From Qipengyuania vulgaris (GTDB lineage Bacteria > Pseudomonadota > Alphaproteobacteria > Sphingomonadales > Sphingomonadaceae), in contig CCSI01000002.1 in assembly GCA_000756795.1 (NCBI GenBank), forward strand, positions 434,001 through 498,000: a stretch of DNA of 64,000 bases, read 5' to 3'. A program made the translations under genes and the position numbers. This document shows positions 18,709-28,012 of this stretch, piece after piece. Numbering within the stretch: the first letter of the stretch is position 1; every line of letters starts with the position of its first letter. The notes beneath the pieces were generated by a model, which saw only the letters and a program-made list of their open reading frames with translations, had not been told where the DNA came from and ran no database searches.

Positions 18709-20514
18709 ATGCTGATGCAGACCCATGAAGCTCGCCTCGACGCACTGCGCACCGAACTGGACAAGCGCGGCCTCGACGGCTTCGTCATTCCCATCTCTGA
18801 CGAGCATATGAGCGAGTACGTCGGCTCCTATGCCCAGCGCCTCCACTGGCTGACCGGCTTCGGCGGCAGCGCGGGCAGCGCGGCGGTGCTGAAGGAAAAA
18901 GCCGCCATGTTCACCGACGGCCGCTATACCGTGCAGGTGCGCGAGCAGGTCGACGGCAAGCTGTTCGATTACGAGGATGTTCCCGCGACTTCGCCCGCCA
19001 AATGGCTGGCCGAGAACGCCTCGAAGGGCGCGAAAATCGGCTATGACGCCTGGCTCCACGGCGTCGAATGGGCGGAAGAGGCGACGAAGCTTTTCGCCAA
19101 GAAGGGCATCGAACTGGTGCCGGTGGACGGCAATCCCATCGATGCGGTCTGGGCCGACCGTCCGGAACCTTCCAAGGCCGTCGCGGTACCGCATGACGAC
19201 AAGTTCGCCGGTCGCTCCAGCGCCGACAAACGCGCCGAGATTGCCGACTGGCTGAAACAGGAAGGATACGACGCGACCGTCATCACCGCGCTCGATTCGG
19301 TCGCATGGGTGCTCAACATGCGGGGCGAGGACGTGGACAATACCCCCGTCGCCCTGTCCTATGTGCTGGCCCATGCCGATGGCACGGCCGAACTCTTCAT
19401 CGCGCCCGAAAAGGTGACGCCCGAACTTACCAAGCATTTCGGCAACGCCGTGCGCGTGCGCGACCGGGCCGATTTCGAGCCTGCGCTGGCTGACCTCAAG
19501 GGCAAGACCATCGCGGTCGACCCCAAGCATGCGGTGGCTGGCATCTTTCACGCGCTAGAAAATGGCGGCGCGACAGTCGTGCGCGACGCCGACCCCGCGG
19601 TCCTGCCCAAGGCCATCAAGAACCCCGCCGAACAACAGGGCCACCGCGATGCGCAGGCGCGCGATGGTGCGGCAGTGGTGAAATATCTCCGCTGGATCGA
19701 AGAAAACGCACCCTCGGGCGAGGTGGACGAACTGACCGCCGCGGCCAAGCTGCGCGAATTCCGCGGTCTCAGCCCGGACATGAAGGACACCAGCTTCGAC
19801 ACCATCAGCGCCGCTGCCGGCCATGCCGCGCTGCCGCACTACAAGGTGGACGAGGACAGCAATATCCCTATCCCGCCCTCCAGCATCTACCTGTGCGACA
19901 GCGGCGGTCAGTATATGGACGGAACAACCGACATCACCCGCACCGTCTGGGTCGGCCCGGGCGAGCCGACGGCCGAGATGGTGGACCGCAATACGCGCGT
20001 GCTCAAGGGTCATATCGAGCTCGACCTCGCGCGCTTCCCCGACAAGACCAGCGGCGGTGCGCTCGACGCACTGGCGCGCATGCACCTGTGGCAGGCTGGC
20101 GTGGATTACGGGCACGGCACCGGCCATGGCGTCGGCAGCTATCTCTCGGTCCACGAAGGGCCGCAGCGCATTTCCAAGCCCGGCGGCGCATTCCCCGGCA
20201 CCGAAACCCCGCTTCAGGAGGGCATGATTCTTTCCAACGAGCCGGGCTATTATAAGCCGGGCGAATACGGCATCCGCATCGAGAACCTCGTGTTGGTGGT
20301 CGATGCCGATATCGAGGGCAGCGAGGGCAAGTATCTCACTTTCGAAACGCTCACGCACGTGCCGCTCGACCGGAAACTGGTCGACAAGGACCTGCTGACG
20401 GAGCGCGAAATACTTTGGTGGAACACCTATCACACGAAGACACGCGAAATCCTCGCGCCGCAGCTCGAAGGCGAGGACCTCGCCTGGCTCGAGCGGGAAT
20501 GCGCGCCCTTGTAG
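18709..20514 (+). CDS. M24B Xaa-Pro aminopeptidase (aminopeptidase P)
   Basis: This 601-residue cytosolic metallopeptidase should remove an N-terminal residue preceding proline. The architecture is the three-domain type seen in eukaryotic APP1 and many alphaproteobacteria: two creatinase-like N-terminal domains (about 1-300), the M24 pita-bread domain (about 310-530), and a C-terminal extension. Metal ligands are visible as the Asp in LCDSGGQYMDG, the Asp in TTDITRT, the His in GTGHGVGSYL, and Glu residues in LSNEPGYY and GIRIENL. It is divergent from the exported S9 oligopeptidase, which suggests a peptide-use pair. Confidence 0.93.
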   Translation: MLMQTHEARLDALRTELDKRGLDGFVIPISDEHMSEYVGSYAQRLHWLTGFGGSAGSAAVLKEKAAMFTDGRYTVQVREQVDGKLFDYEDVPATSPAKWLAENASKGAKIGYDAWLHGVEWAEEATKLFAKKGIELVPVDGNPIDAVWADRPEPSKAVAVPHDDKFAGRSSADKRAEIADWLKQEGYDATVITALDSVAWVLNMRGEDVDNTPVALSYVLAHADGTAELFIAPEKVTPELTKHFGNAVRVRDRADFEPALADLKGKTIAVDPKHAVAGIFHALENGGATVVRDADPAVLPKAIKNPAEQQGHRDAQARDGAAVVKYLRWIEENAPSGEVDELTAAAKLREFRGLSPDMKDTSFDTISAAAGHAALPHYKVDEDSNIPIPPSSIYLCDSGGQYMDGTTDITRTVWVGPGEPTAEMVDRNTRVLKGHIELDLARFPDKTSGGALDALARMHLWQAGVDYGHGTGHGVGSYLSVHEGPQRISKPGGAFPGTETPLQEGMILSNEPGYYKPGEYGIRIENLVLVVDADIEGSEGKYLTFETLTHVPLDRKLVDKDLLTEREILWWNTYHTKTREILAPQLEGEDLAWLERECAPL

Positions 20515-20576
20515 GATTACGTATGTTCCCGTAATGTTCCGATGGTCGCGAGTCGTTTGAAAGAGGAGTCACGCGG

Positions 20577-20972
20577 ATGATTGGATATGTTACGGTCGGC
20601 ACCAACGACCTCGAGAAAGCTGCCAAATTTTATGACGCCATCGCCGCCGAAATGGGCGTCGGGCGGATGATGGAGTTCGAAACCTTCATCGCCTGGGGCA
20701 AGTGGGATGGCGGTGCGGGCATCGCGGCCACCAAGCCCTTCGATGGCAATGCGGCGAGTGTCGGCAATGGCACCATGGTTGCGCTCGAGGCCAAGGACCG
20801 CGAGCAGGTGCAGCGCCTCTACGACATCGCGCTGGCCAATGGCGGCAGCTCCGAAGGCGAACCCGGTCCGCGCGGCGAACCCGACGAGAACGGCATGCTG
20901 TTCTATGCCGGCTATTTCCGCGACCCCGATGGCAACAAGCTCAACGCCTTCCTGATGGACAAGGTGGCCTGA
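20577..20972 (+). CDS. VOC family (glyoxalase-like) protein
   Basis: This 131-residue vicinal-oxygen-chelate protein starts MIGYVTVGTNDLEKAAKFYD, the usual first beta-alpha unit, and ends with YFRDPDGNKLNAF, where the Asp-Pro-Asp-Gly turn closes the fold. Such proteins act as lyases, dioxygenases or binding proteins, and the substrate is not evident. The stop codon overlaps the start of the cupin gene (TGATG), so the two are translationally coupled. A second VOC protein of similar design sits in the formaldehyde operon at 52825-53205. Confidence 0.85.
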   Translation: MIGYVTVGTNDLEKAAKFYDAIAAEMGVGRMMEFETFIAWGKWDGGAGIAATKPFDGNAASVGNGTMVALEAKDREQVQRLYDIALANGGSSEGEPGPRGEPDENGMLFYAGYFRDPDGNKLNAFLMDKVA

Positions 20973-21370
20973 TGACCGGCCCACGTCGCCTTGCCGACAG
21001 TTTCGTGCATCTGGGGCTCGGCGCCACTGCCGTGCCCCAGCCACCCTTCGACGGGATGGAATGGTACGAAGCCTATGGCGCGCGGCATGCGGCCGACGGG
21101 CGTGAGGGGCGGCTGGTGAGCCTCCACACCTTCGAGGAGGATTGGCCGAGCTGGGAAATGCACCCCTCTGGCGACGAGCTGGTCATCTGCACCGAGGGCA
21201 CGATGGTCCTGCACCAGGAATTTCCCGATGGGCGGCGCGAGAGCATGACGCTCACGCCGGGCGAATATGCCATCAACCCGCCCGGCGTATGGCACATCGC
21301 CGATGTGGCGGAGCGGGCGACGGCCATTTTCGTCACCGCGGGCGAAGGCACAGAGCACCGCCCCCGCTGA
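20972..21370 (+). CDS. Cupin domain protein
   Basis: This 132-residue protein starts at ATG 20972 inside the TGATG overlap with the upstream VOC gene. It is a single small beta-barrel: WEMHPSGDELVICTEGT contains the His and Glu of cupin motif 1, and PPGVWHIADV supplies the motif 2 His. It probably binds a metal. The function is unknown; coupling with a VOC protein suggests both handle the same small molecule. Confidence 0.82.
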   Translation: MTGPRRLADSFVHLGLGATAVPQPPFDGMEWYEAYGARHAADGREGRLVSLHTFEEDWPSWEMHPSGDELVICTEGTMVLHQEFPDGRRESMTLTPGEYAINPPGVWHIADVAERATAIFVTAGEGTEHRPR

Positions 21371-21554
21371 GTTTGCGCCCCGATGAACGCGCCCGCCTGA
21401 ATGCGACACTTCGATACAATTCAGCCGCGATCGGGCATAAAGCTGCGACATTACAGGCCTAGAAGGGATACACGAGTTGCGGCGGGTCCCACTTGTTTCT
21501 CCCCCCTCCCAATGGGTCCGTCGCAACTCTCCTGAGTATTTTGGAGACAGCCTG

Positions 21555-22259
21555 ATGAAAAAGACCGCCCTGACCCTTTCCGCCGCCGCTTTGGCCCTGA
21601 CCGGCACGGCAGCGCTTGCCCACAACCACATGGCGAAAATCGATGCCGATGGTGACGGCAATGTCACCCGCGCCGAACTGACCACGCATGGTGCGGAAAT
21701 GTTCGCCAAGATGGATGCGAATAATGACGGCGTTATCAACGCGGGCGATCGCGCAGCCCGCCGCATGGAACGCTTTGCCGAGGCCGATACCAATGGCGAC
21801 GGCGAAATTTCGCAGGCCGAAATGAAGGCCATGCACGAAGCCCGCATGGAGCGTCGCAGCGAGCGCCGCGAAGCCCGCGCCGAGCGCCGTGCAGACCGCA
21901 TGGCAGAACACTTCGCGAAGATGGACACCGATAATTCGGGCGGCCTCTCGCAGGAAGAACTGCAGGCCATGCATGAAATGCGCGGCAAGCACGGCGGTGA
22001 CCATCAAGGTCGCCGCGGCGGCAAGCGCGGTCATCACGGCATGCGTGGCGGCCATCGCGGCGTCATGAAAATGTTCGGCATGGCCGATACTGATGGCGAC
22101 AAGACCGTCACCCGGGCCGAATTCGACGCAGCTCTCGCCGCCCATTTCGCCAAGGCCGATGCCAATGGCGACGGCAGCATCTCCGCCGACGAGCGCGAAG
22201 CTGCTCACAAGGCGATGCGCGCCGAATGGAAGGCCAAGCGCGAAGCCCGCATGCAGTAA
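21555..22259 (+). CDS. Exported six-EF-hand calcium-binding protein
   Basis: This 234-residue protein starts at ATG 21555 after GGAGAC and has a signal peptide cleaved near ALA-HN (residue 22). Six EF-hand loops can be read in order: DADGDGNVTRAE, DANNDGVINAGD, DTNGDGEISQAE, DTDNSGGLSQEE, DTDGDKTVTRAE and DANGDGSISADE. The fourth and fifth depart from the usual loop consensus. Between loops are Arg/Glu-rich helices (RRSERREARAERRADR) and a Gly/His/Arg-rich spacer near residues 150-170. It should be periplasmic. It is 48 nt upstream of a two-component system on the same strand, so a calcium-related link is possible but unproven. Confidence 0.88.
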   Translation: MKKTALTLSAAALALTGTAALAHNHMAKIDADGDGNVTRAELTTHGAEMFAKMDANNDGVINAGDRAARRMERFAEADTNGDGEISQAEMKAMHEARMERRSERREARAERRADRMAEHFAKMDTDNSGGLSQEELQAMHEMRGKHGGDHQGRRGGKRGHHGMRGGHRGVMKMFGMADTDGDKTVTRAEFDAALAAHFAKADANGDGSISADEREAAHKAMRAEWKAKREARMQ

Positions 22260-22307
22260 GCCGCTTGCGCCAGACGCAAACCCGAAGGTAGGCGCTCAAC
22301 GCGAAAG

Positions 22308-23042
22308 ATGAACGAAACAGCGCCCACCACCCTGCTGCTCGTCGATGACGAAGCGACATTGCGCGAACCCCTGGCCGAGTATCTCACCGGCCAGGGGTTC
22401 GACGTGCGCGAGGCGGAAAGCGCCGCCGCCGCGCGCAGCCTGCTGGGCAGCGAGACCCCCGACCTCGTCCTGCTCGACATCATGATGCCGGGCGAAGACG
22501 GTCTGTCGCTCTGCCGCCACCTCGTCGAAGCGCGCAAGCTCCCCGTCATCCTGCTGACTGCCAAGGGCGAGGCGATGGACCGCATCATCGGCCTCGAAAT
22601 CGGGGCAGACGACTATGTCACCAAGCCCTTCGAACCGCGCGAGCTTGTGGCACGTATCCGCTCGGTCCTGCGCCGCGCAGACCGCGCGCCGGAAGGGCCC
22701 GCTGAAGAACTTGCCTATCGCTTCGAAGGCTGGACGCTCGACCCCTTGAAACGCCGCCTGACCGACCCCGACGGCACGCTGGTCCCCATCTCGACTGCCG
22801 AGTTTCGCATGCTGCGCGCCTTTTGCGACCACCCGCGCCGCGTGCTCGACCGCGACCAGCTGCTCGACATGGTGCAGGGCCGCGAGGCGCATCTCTTCGA
22901 CCGCGCGGTCGACAACCAGGTCAGCCGCCTCCGCCGCAAAATAGAGGCGGACACGAAGGACCCGCAGCTCATCCAGACCGTGCGCGGCGGCGGCTACCGT
23001 TTTGCTGCCGATGTCACCCGCGTCGCGCCGGACGACACATGA
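22308..23042 (+). CDS. OmpR-family response regulator
   Basis: This 244-residue regulator has a receiver domain with D13/D14, phospho-acceptor D57 (LVLLDIMMPGEDG), T84 and K86. A winged-helix DNA-binding domain follows (about 135-240), ending in the family signature KDPQLIQTVRGGGYRF. The stop overlaps the kinase start (ATGA), so the pair is one operon, and the kinase at 23039 is the obvious partner. The target genes are unknown; the EF-hand gene directly upstream is a candidate. Confidence 0.95.
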   Translation: MNETAPTTLLLVDDEATLREPLAEYLTGQGFDVREAESAAAARSLLGSETPDLVLLDIMMPGEDGLSLCRHLVEARKLPVILLTAKGEAMDRIIGLEIGADDYVTKPFEPRELVARIRSVLRRADRAPEGPAEELAYRFEGWTLDPLKRRLTDPDGTLVPISTAEFRMLRAFCDHPRRVLDRDQLLDMVQGREAHLFDRAVDNQVSRLRRKIEADTKDPQLIQTVRGGGYRFAADVTRVAPDDT

Positions 23043-24475
23043 AGCGCCTGCTGCCCAAGAGCCTGCTCGGACAGGTCACGCTGGCAGTCGCGCTGACACT
23101 GTTCCTCGTGCAGGGTGCGAATGCCGTTTTCGCCTGGAATATCGAGAAGGACCGCGTCGAAACCGCTCTCGTCAACACGCTGGGCCTGCGACTCATAGCA
23201 TCGCAGCGCCTGCGCGATTCCGACGATACCAACTTGGTCGTGCGCCTCGACCCGCGGCCCTCTCGCCAGTTCGAGCAACGCGACGGCGTCCCCCGGCCAC
23301 CGCGCCGGGGAGGACGCCGCTTCAGCGGAACCGATTTCACCCGCGCTGAAGTTTTCGAGACCCTCCCGTCCGACCGGCCGCTGCCAGAACTCGAAGAGAG
23401 ACTGGCAGAAACGCTGCGCAACAATGGCCGCGATTTCACTGAATTGCGAATGGTCGCCCGGCCCGTCTCGTCCGACCCCGTCGCCCAGCGCTTCCTGCGC
23501 CGTCTCGCAATGCGCCGGGGGCTGCAAGAGGAAGACATTCCCGATGAAATCGCAGTCGCAGGGGTAACCGACGGGGAGCGATGGGACATCGTGCGTGCGC
23601 CTATCCGGTCGCCGCATCGCCATTTCGGCCCCGTCTTCCCGATGGCTCGTGCGGCGTTGCTCACTGCATTGCTCTGTTTCGTCCTGTGGCTGGTCCTGCG
23701 CCGCATCACCGGACCGCTTGCCCAGCTTACCAAGCGCACGGAGCGCTTTTCGCAAAAGCCCGGAGCGGGTGAGCCGATGGAGCCGAGCGGCCCTGCCGAC
23801 GTGCGCCGTCTCATTTCCGCGCACAACGCCATGGAAGCGCGCATCGGGGCGATGCTGGACGAGAAGGACGTGATGCTCGGCGCTATCGGACACGACCTCA
23901 AGACCCCGCTCGCTGCGCTGCGGGTACGGGTCGAAGGCGTGGAAAACGAAACCGCGCGCGCACGCATGGTCGACAGTATCGAGGACATCACCCGCACGCT
24001 CGACGAAATCCTCGGCCTCGCCCGCGTCGGCAATTCCGATGCGCCCCCTGAGAAGACCGACCTTGCCGCGCTCGCCGCCTCGGTGGTCGAGGAATTCGAG
24101 GATACCGGCGAGACGGTCGCGCTCGAAGCTGCGCGCGTGGTCGCGCCCGTGCATCTCACATGGCTCAAGCGCGGTTTGCGCAATCTCGTTTCGAACGCGC
24201 TGCGTTATGGAGGCAATGCGAGCGTCACGGTCCTCACCGAAGGCAATTTCGCCATCCTGCGGGTCGAGGACACGGGGCCGGGCATCCCCGAAGACCGCAT
24301 CACCGATATGCTCGAACCCTTCACCCGCGGCGAAGCCAGTCGCAACCGTGCAACCGGCGGCGCGGGGCTGGGCCTCACGCTTGCGCGTGCAGTCGCCGAA
24401 CAGCATGGCGGGACGCTGGAGCTATCGAACCGCCCCGAAGGCGGCCTGCGCGCCGAATTCCGCCTTCCGCTCTAG
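23039..24475 (+). CDS. Sensor histidine kinase
   Basis: This 478-residue inner-membrane kinase starts at the ATG within the ATGA overlap with the response regulator. TM1 is at about 12-30. A periplasmic sensor of about 165 residues includes an Arg/Pro-rich stretch (RPPRRGGRRFSGTDF, about 85-100). TM2 is near 200-220 and is followed by HAMP. The phospho-acceptor is H285 in GAIGHDLKTPLAALR. The N box (GLRNLVSNALRYGGN), G1 (VEDTGPGIPED) and G2 (GGAGLGLTLARAV) are all intact. The layout resembles EnvZ/RstB-type kinases; the signal is unknown. Confidence 0.94.
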   Translation: MKRLLPKSLLGQVTLAVALTLFLVQGANAVFAWNIEKDRVETALVNTLGLRLIASQRLRDSDDTNLVVRLDPRPSRQFEQRDGVPRPPRRGGRRFSGTDFTRAEVFETLPSDRPLPELEERLAETLRNNGRDFTELRMVARPVSSDPVAQRFLRRLAMRRGLQEEDIPDEIAVAGVTDGERWDIVRAPIRSPHRHFGPVFPMARAALLTALLCFVLWLVLRRITGPLAQLTKRTERFSQKPGAGEPMEPSGPADVRRLISAHNAMEARIGAMLDEKDVMLGAIGHDLKTPLAALRVRVEGVENETARARMVDSIEDITRTLDEILGLARVGNSDAPPEKTDLAALAASVVEEFEDTGETVALEAARVVAPVHLTWLKRGLRNLVSNALRYGGNASVTVLTEGNFAILRVEDTGPGIPEDRITDMLEPFTRGEASRNRATGGAGLGLTLARAVAEQHGGTLELSNRPEGGLRAEFRLPL

Positions 24476-24477
24476 CT

Positions 24478-24555
24478 CCGTTCGTGTCGAGCGCAGTCGA
24501 GACACGCTGGCCTGGCTCGAATTTCGCGCATCTCGACCTCGCTCGATGCGAACGG
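24478..24555. repeat. Inverted pair of REP-like hairpins (REPIN-like unit)
   Basis: Two 29-bp units face each other between the convergent kinase and HerA-like genes. The left unit (24478-24506) is CCGTT, stem CGTGTC, loop GAGCGCAGTCGA, stem GACACG. The right unit (24527-24555), read on the minus strand, is CCGTT, stem CGCATC, loop GAGCGAGGTCGA, stem GATGCG. Stems differ but both pair perfectly, while the CCGTT tail and GAGC..GTCGA loop are kept. A further inverted repeat, AATTTCGCGC/GCGCGAAATT, encloses the right unit. The same family flanks the GIY-YIG gene at 51057-51444. It may also act as a two-way terminator. Confidence 0.8.
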
Positions 24556-24565
24556 CGCGCGAAAT

Positions 24566-26107
24566 TTAACGCATCAGCCCGCCGACGATATTGCGCACAA
24601 ATGCATTGAGCCCCGTGCGCACCGGGTCGGCTCGTGATTTCTTGCCCAGCACCGTGGCGACAGCCACCGAGGTCAGCGAACCAGCCGCCGCCTTGGCCGC
24701 TGCCTTGCCCGCCTTGGTCCACATGGAAGTGGTCTTGCGTTCGCGCTTGCCCACTTCCTCGCGGCCCTTCTCCTCGACCTCTTTCGCCGTTGCCGCAGCA
24801 TCGGCGGTCTTGGCGGCGAGCACTTCCTCGGCGCTTTCGCGGTCGACTGCCTCGTCATATTTACCGTCGAGGTCGCTCACCGAATTGATGATTCTCCGCT
24901 CCTTCTCGGTGACAGGGCCGAGCCGCGAATGCGGCGGCTTGATGAGCGTGCGCTGCACCACCGTGGGCGCGCCGTTCTCGTCGAGCGTGGAGACCAGTGC
25001 CTCGCCGACCTTCAACTCTGTTATCGCCTGTTCGACATCGAGGTCGGGATTGATGCGGAAAGTTTCGGCGGCGGCCTTGATGGCGCGCTGATCGCGCGGG
25101 GTGAAGGCGCGCAGGGCATGCTGGATGCGATTGCCCAGCTGGCCGGCAATTTTCTCCGGAATGTCGATAGGGTTCTGCGTGACGAAATAGACGCCGACAC
25201 CCTTGGAGCGGATGAGCCGGACGACCTGCTCGACCTTGTCTTCGAGCGCTTCGGGTGCATCGTCGAACAGGAGGTGCGCCTCGTCGAAGAAGAACACCAG
25301 TTTAGGTTTTTCGGGGTCGCCTACCTCAGGCAGTGTCTCGAATAGTTCGGCGAGCAGCCAGAGCAGGAAGGTCGCGTAGAGCTTGGGGCTGCGCATCAGC
25401 TTGTCGGCGGCGAGCACGTTGATGATGCCGCGCCCCTGCTCATCGGTGGCGAGGAAGTCGTCGATTTCCAGCGCCGGTTCGCCGAAGAACATGTCCGCGC
25501 CCTGGCTTTCGAAGCTCAGCAGCTGGCGCTGGATAGCACCGACACTGGCTTTGGAAACATTGCCGTATTTGCCCGACAGGTCCTTCGCATTCTCGTAAGC
25601 GAAGGTCAGCATCGCCTGCAAATCGCCGAGGTCGAGCAGCAGGAGATTGTTCTCGTCGGCATAGCGGAACACGATGTTGAGCACGCCTTCCTGCGTCTCG
25701 TTCAAGTCGAGCAGGCGTGCCAGCAGCAGCGGCCCCATCTCCGAGATCGTCGTGCGGATGGGAAAGCCCTTTTCGCCATACAAATCCCAGAAAACCGCAG
25801 CGTTGTCGGCATAGGCATAGTCGTCCATGCCCAGTTCCTTCGCGCGGCCTTCGAGCTTGTCGGCATGCTTGAACTGGGGCGAACCGGCCATGGAGATGCC
25901 TGCCAAGTCGCCCTTCACGTCGGCGACGAACACCGGCACGCCATTTGCGGAAAAACTCTCGGCAAGGCCCTGCAGCGTCACCGTCTTGCCGGTGCCGGTC
26001 GCGCCTGCAATCAGCCCGTGGCGATTGGCCTGTTCGAGCCGAAGGTGCTGGTTCTCGCCATTCGCGCCCAGTCCAAGGAAAATCGTGCTCACATGCGCTC
26101 CCGCCAT
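24566..26107 (-). CDS. HerA/YjgR-type helicase-like ATPase (DUF853)
   Basis: This 513-residue FtsK/HerA-superfamily ATPase has Walker [11 protein letters not shown] at residues 35-44 and Walker B-like [16 protein letters not shown] near residue 265. An Arg-finger region ([19 protein letters not shown]) follows. The C-terminus is Ala/Lys-rich with a possible membrane-proximal helix near residues 470-505. ATG 26107 ([10 protein letters not shown]) was chosen; an in-frame start at 26158 would add 17 residues over the divergent pabB leader. E. coli YjgR is the named relative; the function is unknown, probably DNA- or RNA-linked. It is divergent from pabB. Confidence 0.88.
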   Translation of the reverse strand: MAGAHVSTIFLGLGANGENQHLRLEQANRHGLIAGATGTGKTVTLQGLAESFSANGVPVFVADVKGDLAGISMAGSPQFKHADKLEGRAKELGMDDYAYADNAAVFWDLYGEKGFPIRTTISEMGPLLLARLLDLNETQEGVLNIVFRYADENNLLLLDLGDLQAMLTFAYENAKDLSGKYGNVSKASVGAIQRQLLSFESQGADMFFGEPALEIDDFLATDEQGRGIINVLAADKLMRSPKLYATFLLWLLAELFETLPEVGDPEKPKLVFFFDEAHLLFDDAPEALEDKVEQVVRLIRSKGVGVYFVTQNPIDIPEKIAGQLGNRIQHALRAFTPRDQRAIKAAAETFRINPDLDVEQAITELKVGEALVSTLDENGAPTVVQRTLIKPPHSRLGPVTEKERRIINSVSDLDGKYDEAVDRESAEEVLAAKTADAAATAKEVEEKGREEVGKRERKTTSMWTKAGKAAAKAAAGSLTSVAVATVLGKKSRADPVRTGLNAFVRNIVGGLMR

Positions 26108-26200
26108 TGGTTCAGTCCTGCCCTGATGTGGCGCAGGGGTGGAGCCAAGGTCAAGCAATGGCTCGACTTGGAAGCACAGGGCTGTAAATGCTCATCGCAC

Positions 26201-28012
26201 ATGGCGGGCAAAACTCCCTTCGTATTGCTGGACGATGCACGGACAAGCGGTGCTGCCGACGCGCTGCTCTATGAAAATCCGCGCGAGGTGTTCGTGGCGA
26301 GGCGGCCCGAGGAGGTCGAGGCGGTGCTCGAAGCTGCCGAGGCTGCGCGGCGCAGCGGCGGCGAGCTTGCGGGCTACATCGCCTATGAAGCGGGCCTTGC
26401 GCTGGAAGAGCGGCTGGCCGGATTGGCCGCTGCGAAAACCGGCGCTGCCGGGCCGCTGGTGTGGCTGGGCCTCTTCAATGAGCCCGAGCGTATCGCCGCG
26501 AGCGACATGCCGGAGTGGCTGGCGACGCGCGCGCAGGGACCCGGAAGCGTCGGCCCGCTCGAGCCGCAGGTCTCGCCGGGAGCCTACGAGAAAGCTTTCG
26601 CCCAATTGCAGGAAGCCATCCGCGCGGGCGATATCTACCAGGCGAATTTGACACTCCCCCTCGCAGGCAATTTCAGCGGCGACCCGCTGGGGCTTTATGC
26701 CTCGCTGAGGCCAGCGGCGCAGGCGGGCTATGGCGGGGTGATTTTCGACGGCTCACACTGGCTTCTCAGCCTGTCGCCCGAACTCTTCGTCTCGCTCAAG
26801 GGCAGCGAGGCCAAGGCCAAGCCGATGAAGGGCACGCGGCCCCGCTCGTCCGATGGCGCGCAGGACAAGGCGCTGGCCGACGAGCTGGCCTCCTCGGTCA
26901 AGGACAAGGCCGAGAACCTGATGATTGTCGATCTGATGCGCAACGACCTTGCCCGCGTGGCCGAGGCGGGCAGCGTGGCGGTTGACGAACCCTTCGCCAT
27001 CGAGAGCTATCCCACCGTCCACCAGATGGTCAGCGTGGTCCGGGCCACCTTGCGCGAAGGCATGGGTGCGACCGACCTTGTGCGCGCGCTGTTCCCCTGC
27101 GGTTCCATCACCGGCGCGCCGAAAATTCGCGCGATGGAGCTCATCGACGCGGTCGAACCAAATCCGCGCGGGCCCTATTGCGGGGCCATCGGGCGTATCG
27201 GCGCTGACGGCGATGCGGCCTTCAACGTCGCCATCCGCACCTTGCGCCTCACCGAAATCGAGAACCAGCGCGGCAAGGCTGTGCTGGGCGTGGGCGGGGC
27301 CATCGTCGCCGACAGCGAGCCGCGCACCGAATGGCGCGAGGCGCTGCTGAAAGGCGCATTTGCCAGCAAGTCCTCGCCCGAACATCGCGCGGCGCAGTTC
27401 GACCTCATCGAGACGCTGCGCTTCACGCCCGAAGAGGGCATTCCGCTGCTCGAACGCCATCTCGAACGGATGAAGGCGAGCGCGGCGGAACTTGGTTTCA
27501 GCTTCGACCGCCACGATGCGCGCAACCAGATGCACGCCTGCTGTTTCGTTCTCGACAAGCCCGCGCGCGTGCGGCTGCTGGCGGCCCGGAGCGGAGCCAT
27601 CGTCCTCGAAGCGCAGGCAATGCCCGAGGCCTGGCCCGAGCCTGCGACCTGCATCATCCTGCCGCTGCCGGTCGATCCGGGCGACTGGCGGCTGCGCCAC
27701 AAGACCACCGACCGCGGTTTCTACGAAGACGCGCAGGCCGTGGCCCGCCGCAACGGCGCGCATGAAGCGCTTTTCGTGCGCGAGGACGGCTTGCTGACCG
27801 AAGGCGCAATCACCAATATCTTTGTAGAGCGGGACGGTGTATTGCTGACCCCGCCCGCCTCGCTGGGGCTTTTGCCCGGCGCGCTGCGCCAGTCGCTTAT
27901 CGACGAAGGCAAGGCGCGCGAGGCCGAGCTGACCCTTGCCGATATCGAGGACGGTTTCCTCCTCGCCAATTCCCTGCGCGGCCTGATGCCTGCGCGATTG
28001 AAAGTTTCATGA
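26201..28012 (+). CDS. pabB: Fused aminodeoxychorismate synthase component I and aminodeoxychorismate lyase
   Basis: This is a 603-residue two-domain enzyme of p-aminobenzoate (folate) synthesis. Residues 1-380 form the chorismate-binding PabB domain, with PMKGTRPR, DLMRNDLARV and CGSITGAPKIRAME. Residues about 390-603 form a PLP-dependent class IV aminotransferase domain (PabC). Its PLP lysine is expected in LRHKTTDRGFYE, and NGAHEALF and LTEGAITNIF are present. The fusion lets one chain carry out the last two steps, with a glutamine amidotransferase (PabA) needed from elsewhere. The stop overlaps the rluA-type gene (ATGA). ATG 26201 was chosen because upstream codons overlap the divergent gene. 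Confidence 0.93.
   Translation: MAGKTPFVLLDDARTSGAADALLYENPREVFVARRPEEVEAVLEAAEAARRSGGELAGYIAYEAGLALEERLAGLAAAKTGAAGPLVWLGLFNEPERIAASDMPEWLATRAQGPGSVGPLEPQVSPGAYEKAFAQLQEAIRAGDIYQANLTLPLAGNFSGDPLGLYASLRPAAQAGYGGVIFDGSHWLLSLSPELFVSLKGSEAKAKPMKGTRPRSSDGAQDKALADELASSVKDKAENLMIVDLMRNDLARVAEAGSVAVDEPFAIESYPTVHQMVSVVRATLREGMGATDLVRALFPCGSITGAPKIRAMELIDAVEPNPRGPYCGAIGRIGADGDAAFNVAIRTLRLTEIENQRGKAVLGVGGAIVADSEPRTEWREALLKGAFASKSSPEHRAAQFDLIETLRFTPEEGIPLLERHLERMKASAAELGFSFDRHDARNQMHACCFVLDKPARVRLLAARSGAIVLEAQAMPEAWPEPATCIILPLPVDPGDWRLRHKTTDRGFYEDAQAVARRNGAHEALFVREDGLLTEGAITNIFVERDGVLLTPPASLGLLPGALRQSLIDEGKAREAELTLADIEDGFLLANSLRGLMPARLKVS

Noticed and set aside
24478-24566. Simple bidirectional terminator for the kinase and HerA-like genes
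   Set aside because: Neither hairpin is followed by a T-run, and the shared tail and loop with the 51-kb repeats fit a repeat family better; some termination role is still possible.
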